A stretch of 64,000 nucleotides of DNA. Origin: Epichloe hybrida (Eukaryota > Ascomycota > Sordariomycetes > Hypocreales > Clavicipitaceae). The stretch is taken from assembly GCA_019022495.1 (NCBI GenBank), contig JAFEKR010000033.1, positions 591,459 through 655,458 on the forward strand. The letters are read 5' to 3'. Both the position numbers and the translations under genes were made by a program. Under the pieces are notes generated by a model. The model was not told the origin of the DNA and searched no databases. It saw only the letters and a program-made list of their open reading frames with translations. How positions within the stretch are numbered: position 1 is the first letter of the stretch; every line of letters begins with the position of its first letter. Positions 59,001-64,000 of the stretch are shown piece after piece.

Positions 59001-60925
59001 AAGGTATCCGAAAACGGAACCGACATCAAGTACATGAGCTGTCTCACGAGAGGCAAGAATGCAGAGGTGACGATGCTGGGTGCTCTCTCGCAGCTACATA
59101 TGCAGGGGTTGCATATACCTCTCGATCAGCTCAACCGATATGATGCCACCCATCCACCCAAGCTGCTGTCAGACCTCCCCCCGTATCCGTTCGATCACGA
59201 TAGAACATTCTGGCACGAGTCAAGAGTGTCCAAGAACTACAGACACCGCAAATACCTGCCGCATGAGCTCCTGGGAACCATGTCGCCAGAAGTCAATCAT
59301 TTGGAGCCGCACTGGCGCCACTTCCTTTCCTTGAAGCAGAACCCCTGGTTGAAAAACCATGTCGTACAGGGGCAGATTGTGTTTCCTGCGGCTGGATACC
59401 TCACAATGGCCATGCAGGCCATGCAGCAACATGCAAAGGCTCTGCAACCCGCTGCCCGCGTGGAAAGCATCGTTCTGCGAAACGTGAGCATCGGAAAGGC
59501 AATTCTGCTAAATGAGAATGCTCCGAATGTGGAGATGGTTTTGTCCATGAGACCGCAAGCAAGGTCCGCCCGTGAATCTTCGTCAATCTGGAATGATTTC
59601 CGTATATTCACCGTGTCGACGGAAGACAAGTGGACGGAGCACTGCCGTGGTCTGATCCAGGCCGTGACTGACAAAGCCGCCGCACAGGATGCCGCGCCGC
59701 CGATTCGAGATGTGCAGCATGTCAACAGCCAGACCACGCGCCAGGTTCTGCCGAGCAAGTTCTATCTCCTCAGTCGTCAAATGGGCCTCGACTGGCAAGC
59801 CCCGTTTGATAGCCTGTCCGATATTCGGACGGGCGTCCTGTCGTCCGTCACCACTGCTCAGGCCGCCATGAACCCTGCCACCGGTGGGACTGGAGACATT
59901 CTTCACCCATCAGTGCTTGATGCCACTCTTTTTCAGGGCCACTTTGCACACTGTATCCTTGAGCAGGGCGAAAAGTCACCCAGAGTCCCGACCTTCATCA
60001 AGGAGATGCGAGTTGCCAACAGGAAGGTGGTTGCCGGGAAAAAGCTTGTTAGCACCGCAGTCTCGAGCCCTTCTGACCGATTCACATACAACATTGTTAT
60101 CAAAGATGACGCGAAGCTGAAAGGCTCCGTGATCGAGGCTCACGGTGTCACTGTAACACAGCTTCCCGGAGATACCATCAAGCAAGCCGAAGACATGTGT
60201 TACAAGGTTGATTGGGTTCCTTACATGGAAAACTGGAACTCGAATCGACGGAGCCTTTCCATTGGCAATGTTCCATCACCTTCCAGCGGAACCGCAAGCC
60301 AGCAGCAGCAGCAGCAGCACTTGGATGACGTTGCTGCCGAGTATGTGCAGAAAGCGCTGTCAGAACTCGAACCCGGGGAAATTGCGGACGCCTACAAACA
60401 GCTTTCTTGGCGCTTACAGTGTCTCGTGGAGTCGTTTTCGTCGCGCCAACGCTGCTTGCGCGACCGCTCCGAAAGCTCCGGCAGTGCAGATATCGAGAAG
60501 ATGCTGCACCTCGTGGGCCCCTGTTTGGCAAACGTGTTGAGTCAAAAGGTAGATCTGCTCTCCTTGATCAGCTCAGATGAAATCTGTCAACTGTACAACT
60601 CGGAGGAGAACAGGCACTGTTCAATCAAGTCGCAACTTACTGTCAAGCGCTCGGTAGACAAACGCCTCGACTAACGGCACTCGTCGTCGGCGCCGGTGCT
60701 GCGTTGGCAGCGGGGCCCATCTTGGAAGCCGCTCATTCTGGCGATCGATACCTCAGTAAATTCGACGTTGCGGGTATTTCTGAGGGACAGTTTGAAACCA
60801 TCAAGAACGAAGTTGGTGGCGCCACAGACGCTGCAGAGGTGCGATGTGTCGATCTCGACATCGCCCAAGATGCGACGCAGCAAGGCTTCGAAGAAGCCAG
60901 CTACGATTTGGTCGTCTCAGCCTAA
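56078..60925 (+). pseudogene. Highly-reducing type I polyketide synthase, broken and 3'-truncated (KS-AT-DH-partial MT)
   Basis: Exons 56078-56386, 56453-56539, 56608-57522, 57579-57628 and from 57697, with GT-AG introns. The ketosynthase is complete: DTGCSSS (Cys at 56869), EAHGTGT, NIGHTEAA, FGYGGTNAHVILEEA. The acyltransferase domain has FVFSGQGAQ, but TAG at 58304-58306 (after QPSCTAI) stops it. Its nucleophile motif reads GHSSDE instead of GHSxGE, and an extra C at 58605-58607 shifts the frame. The DH domain stays open (H-x3-G-x3-FP near 59358; LDATLFQ). A C-methyltransferase start follows after a poly-Gln stretch, then a frameshift near 60600 and TAA at 60923 in YDLVVSA. ER, KR and ACP are absent. 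A true HR-PKS is about 2300-2500 residues, so roughly a third is lost. Inactive. Confidence 0.88.
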
Positions 60926-61048
60926 CAGGGACGTCGACTCAGTTATCCGGGACACATTGCACTACAGCCTCCTGTCAGGACTATGCCAGGGCGCCGGTGT
61001 CAAGTTGGCACCGGAGGTTGTTGAGAATGTGTGTTCTATCATCCATTG
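60926..61048 (+). other. Junction sequence downstream of the truncated PKS
   Basis: A frame reads NRDVDSVIRDTLHYSLLSGL and GAGVKLAPEVVENV before running into the tandem repeat. It looks coding but does not match the methyltransferase continuation expected after YDLVVSA, so a deletion probably joined the PKS to the remnant of something else. Origin unknown. Confidence 0.35.
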
Positions 61049-61320
61049 TGGCCGGGACAGGAAGTGATGCTTCTGAAATATAGTGATGGGAAAGTAGAGC
61101 CGGAGAGGTAAGACTTGGCCGGGACAGGAAGTGATGCTTCTGAAATATTGTGATGGGAAAGTAGAGCTGAAGAGGTAAGACTTGGCCGGGGGACAGGAAG
61201 TGATGCTTCTGAAATATTGTGATGGGAAAGTAGAGCTGAAGAGGTAAGACTTGGCCGGGGGACAGGAAGTGATGCTTCTGAAATATTGTGATGGGAAAGT
61301 AGAGCTGGAGAGGTAAGATT
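61049..61320. repeat. Four-copy 67-69-bp tandem repeat
   Basis: Units at 61049-61115, 61116-61182, 61183-61251 and 61252-61320, each beginning tggccggg and containing gaagtgatgcttctgaaat and gatgggaaagtagag. Copies are nearly identical (67, 67, 69, 69 bp; the longer ones have two extra G), so amplification is recent. They lie exactly where the PKS remnant stops. Open frames across it on either strand are repeat artefacts. Confidence 0.9.
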
Positions 61321-61699
61321 TGGCTGGTCTTTGAGCAATGAATCAATCACATACATGTAAACAACTCGCCGTGGCAGCTGACAGCTTCACAGCTGCCAAC
61401 TGCTACACGCCAGCTGGCACAGCCAGACGGAAACCTCGTCGCTCCGCAACCCTCCGACTCCGTTGACAGGGCTTTGAGGGCTTTGAGGGCTTTGAGCGAC
61501 TAAGTAATGGCCAGAACGAAGGAGCAAACAGTACCAGATACGATAAGCTATCAACCTGATGAGAAGAAAGAAAAGTGCATAAATAGACATCATGTGATGA
61601 TGATCTGATACGAACGCTCGATAACACGATCAATGCCTCAACCTAAAGGAAATGCCCATAATAACGCCATTCTCATTCACGTTTAAACCCCCGTTACAT
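61321..61699. other. Intergenic, 3' side of IST1
   Basis: About 380 bp. Contains a triplicated 9-bp motif (gctttgagg, about 61470-61500) and a ctgtgaagctgtcagct-type inverted repeat near 61373-61400. No gene seen. Confidence 0.4.
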
Positions 61700-62632
61700 T
61701 CACCTCTGTTTCAAAGCCGCAAATCTCTTCTCCAGATCACTGATGTCTGGTACCGCCCCGTCTGGCTCCATCCTACTCGTCGCCTGCTCCGTCTTTGTAT
61801 TTGGCTTCAGCTCAACCGACCCCAGCGTGACCTTGGGATGGATATTGTCCGTCGTTCTCCGCGGCGGCGTCACCGTGACCGGACTTCGTGGGCCTGCAAA
61901 CCCCTGTGGCGGCGTGGCCCTATTTAATTCTTCCTCGCCCTTGGATAACTTCCTTCCGGCCGTCAGAGGTTCCGCTAATATCTTCTGACCCCCCGATTGA
62001 TCATTGCCACCATCTACATCATCAGCATCAACATCATCGTCTTCGTATTCGTCAAGCAGTTCCGGCGGCGGCGTAGCTTTCGCCCTCTTCGGCCAATCCA
62101 CCCCGTATGCCCTGGCAATCTCCTCCAAGTATCCCTGAACAAGCTCCTGCTTCGGTGGTTCGACGCTCAGCTTCTTAATCACCCTCTCATTCACCTTGCC
62201 ATCTGCATTCTCCATTGCTGCCAAGACAAATTCCTTGCCGTATTTTTCCGCCAGGAGCTGCCGCACAACGATGAGCTCTTTGATCTCCGTCTTTGGCGCC
62301 GCGTAAATGATACTTTTGATCGCTTCCTCCAGCCCAGGGTCGCATACAGAGCTTTCCATCAGCCCCGCTCGAGCGAGCAAAAGCTCGCAGTATAGCTCCA
62401 ACATCTCATGAAGCTCGGTCGCGATGTCGGACCGGATAATATTCTCGACGCGGATCGTGGCGGAATCAATCTTGCCGGCTTCCAGCAGCTGAGCCATTGC
62501 TCGCTGCTGAGTCTTCCCCACCTGTTCATCACGCTGCTGAACCATGCGCAAGCGCGCGATGGCTAGCTTGAGTTGTACCTTCAACTTGGTCTGCGTGCGC
62601 GCAACAAAAGATTTGATGCCCCTGGTCAGCAT
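61700..62632 (-). CDS. IST1: IST1 homologue, ESCRT-III associated protein
   Basis: A 310-residue protein starting MLTRGIKSFVARTQTKLKVQ and containing the IST1 helical core (KLKVQLKLAIARLRMVQQR, RVENIIRSDIATELHEMLE, LYCELLLARAGL). After an acidic linker and a Pro-rich tail it ends DISDLEKRFAALKQR, a MIT-interacting motif (MIM1) that docks onto Vps4-type MIT domains. The family regulates Vps4 in endosomal sorting. The ATG at 62630-62632 is the first in frame. A short upstream exon (ATGCCACCGGCAACG on the minus strand, near 62727) followed by gtgag could give an extended N-terminus, but its phase does not join cleanly. The frame is intact; the gene marks the conserved right flank. Confidence 0.88.
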   Translation of the reverse strand: MLTRGIKSFVARTQTKLKVQLKLAIARLRMVQQRDEQVGKTQQRAMAQLLEAGKIDSATIRVENIIRSDIATELHEMLELYCELLLARAGLMESSVCDPGLEEAIKSIIYAAPKTEIKELIVVRQLLAEKYGKEFVLAAMENADGKVNERVIKKLSVEPPKQELVQGYLEEIARAYGVDWPKRAKATPPPELLDEYEDDDVDADDVDGGNDQSGGQKILAEPLTAGRKLSKGEEELNRATPPQGFAGPRSPVTVTPPRRTTDNIHPKVTLGSVELKPNTKTEQATSRMEPDGAVPDISDLEKRFAALKQR

Positions 62633-63385
62633 GCTCTCGGACAGAAGTTGTCGCGTCACTGGTCATGATCGCGGGGTTCTGTAAAGAACACACAAAACTC
62701 ACCAGAACAGACGTTGCCGGTGGCATAATGGGCAAATGATCTGAGGGTCAAGTAAGGAACGAAGCTTAGATTCTCCAAAAGTCGCGGACAACCGAGTTCG
62801 TCAAAGTTGAGAGCTGCCTAGCTAGACCTGGAGAGGAGATGATGGACCTTGATGCCAAGGTTGTTTGTTCTACAGTTGTATGCAGGTGCCTGTGCTGCCT
62901 GCCGCGCCTCTGAGCTCATTGCGGGGCAGTGCCTTCCCTCCCATTTGACAACTTCGAGACCCTCATTCAACCAACGATGGCTCTACCGGACGCATGGACG
63001 ATTCATGGACCAACGTCATCGGATTGTACCATGCATTTCCGTGTATATTGTAACGCTGGCTCCCATCACAAACGGGAGCTTAAGAGTAAGAATGAGAGCA
63101 AATTCTATCTGGTGTCTGAGTGACAAAGAGGCAACAACTGTGTGGTTGAGCGGTATCATTCAAAGAAAAGCAAGAAGAAGAATTAAAAATAGTCCATATG
63201 ATGAACCGAGAACGCCACCATGTCCACGGCTGGACAACAGCTCCAGAAAAAAAAAAAAAAAACCTCATGAGTTCCTTCATAGCCTTGTAACGCCTCTATC
63301 CAATGCCTCAGTCGGGATTTTGGCGCCAATTTGTTGCCAGCATGTAGAAACGAGACCCATGCTAGTATCGTCCATTACCTCGGCA
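62633..63385. other. Intergenic between Nma111-like gene and IST1
   Basis: Promoter side of IST1 and 3' side of the protease gene. Contains A18 at about 63247. The 265-codon plus-strand open frame that spans it runs antisense through the protease exon and is not supported. Confidence 0.5.
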
Positions 63386-64000
63386 TTACTCTATTTCCGT
63401 GTCTTCCGCAATCAGCGCTACACCGTCGACGGCCTCTCCTTGGAAGATTTCTTTTCCTTCATATGTTACTCGTCGCCATCCACACGCTTCTTTGCCGTCT
63501 TTGATCCATTCCATCGTCGGGAAGTAGTGGTCGTTCTTCTTCATTGTTATGACCCAGGGCACGCTATCAAATGTGACTGCCTTGAGGCGGAAGTCTGTAA
63601 GCCTGTTAGAGAGATTTGGGTATATCCGGCTGGGGTGGAGGTGTGAGCACAAATCAGAACTTACACGTGTTGTCGGGAATCTTTCGAGTGGCAGAAATGA
63701 AAGACGCGAGATCAAGCGTAGGCTGACCATTCACGTGGGTGATGAAATTGGTAGGTGCCACACCGTACTGGTAAGCCGGCGAGCCACGGATTCGGCTGGA
63801 TACATAAACCTCGCTGTGAAGCTTGCTGATCTGTTGGCGAACGGCCTGATGGGGTCGATGAAGAATGGCGCCGCAAGGAAGGAAATCAACTGTAACCGAT
63901 GCTAATCAACATCAATGCTTCATTAGAGTACATGACATCGAAGTCGGAAATGGTAGTGCAGATCTTGCCGTTCAAGGTCAATATGATATCACCCTCCAGA
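63386..64000 (-). CDS. Nma111-type HtrA-like serine protease, C-terminal end (partial at window edge, frame break)
   Basis: Last exon 63386-63594 ([32 protein letters not shown]) and a 70-bp GT-AG intron (63595-63664). The preceding exon from 63665 reads [20 protein letters not shown] and [18 protein letters not shown], then [17 protein letters not shown]. This is the PDZ-containing C-terminus of the nuclear HtrA/Nma111 family, linked to apoptosis and lipid homeostasis in yeast. Further upstream, [20 protein letters not shown] and YSNEAL are in another frame. Between them (about 63855-63905) roughly 20 expected residues are missing and a TGA interrupts. No splice site pair resolves this. Catalytic residues lie beyond the window. 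Either a broken gene or an assembly fault. Confidence 0.75.

Noticed and set aside
61049..61320. CRISPR or protein repeat domain
   Set aside because: Units are contiguous 67-69-bp duplicates with no spacers. Repeated peptides in open frames on either strand are a by-product.
62657..62735. Upstream first exon of IST1 (MPPATSV...)
   Set aside because: The short ATG segment followed by gtgag is attractive, but no acceptor keeps the frame with the IST1 body. Left as a possibility only.
62849..63646. 265-codon plus-strand open frame
   Set aside because: It runs antisense through the protease last exon and intron, is low-complexity in places (Lys run from an A tract), and has no recognisable domain.

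Overview
The window is nuclear DNA of a filamentous ascomycete (Pezizomycotina; a sordariomycete is plausible but not proven). The evidence is short GT-AG introns of 56-90 bp, a highly-reducing type polyketide synthase, a BAHD acyltransferase, a WSC-domain secreted hydrolase, and long AT-rich blocks decayed by C:G to T:A transitions. In those blocks TAA/TAG stand where Gln or Trp would be expected and paired LTRs differ only by transitions. This is the signature of repeat-induced point mutation (RIP).

Layout. (1) 1-35.9 kb is a nested transposon graveyard with no live gene. It holds two Copia relics, a hAT transposase relic cut up by later insertions, a non-autonomous hAT family with TIR CAGAGTATTG (three copies), a chromovirus-type Gypsy (20068-29130, TSD CCTTC), solo LTRs of several families, a 525-bp miniature LTR element (TRIM, TSD ATAGG) plus its solo LTR (TSD GTAAC), and a 145-bp-period minisatellite. 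(2) 35.9-44.4 kb is a GC-balanced island with a PLP-dependent decarboxylase, a frameshifted gene fragment, and a WSC+GH3 beta-xylosidase-like gene carrying one in-frame TAG. (3) 44422-50320 is a complete RIP-decayed Copia element on the minus strand, with TSD AGTTG and a tRNA-Met-type primer site. (4) 50.3-61.3 kb is the remains of a secondary-metabolite cluster: an apparently intact 14-TM MFS transporter, an intact BAHD acyltransferase, and a broken, 3'-truncated PKS (KS-AT-DH and part of a methyltransferase) ending next to a 67-69-bp tandem repeat. (5) 61.7-64 kb returns to housekeeping genes: IST1 (ESCRT-III associated) and the C-terminal end of an Nma111-type HtrA protease, both on the minus strand.

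How the parts fit. The transporter, acyltransferase and PKS would have formed a make-decorate-export unit. The scaffold enzyme is now inactivated by a nonsense codon, an altered AT active-site motif, frameshifts and loss of its C-terminal domains, while the two accessory genes still read cleanly. The nonsense codons in the GH3 and PKS genes are both best explained as CAG to TAG in the CpA context that RIP prefers, suggesting leakage from the flanking repeats. All calls come from reading the sequence by eye; no database search was run.
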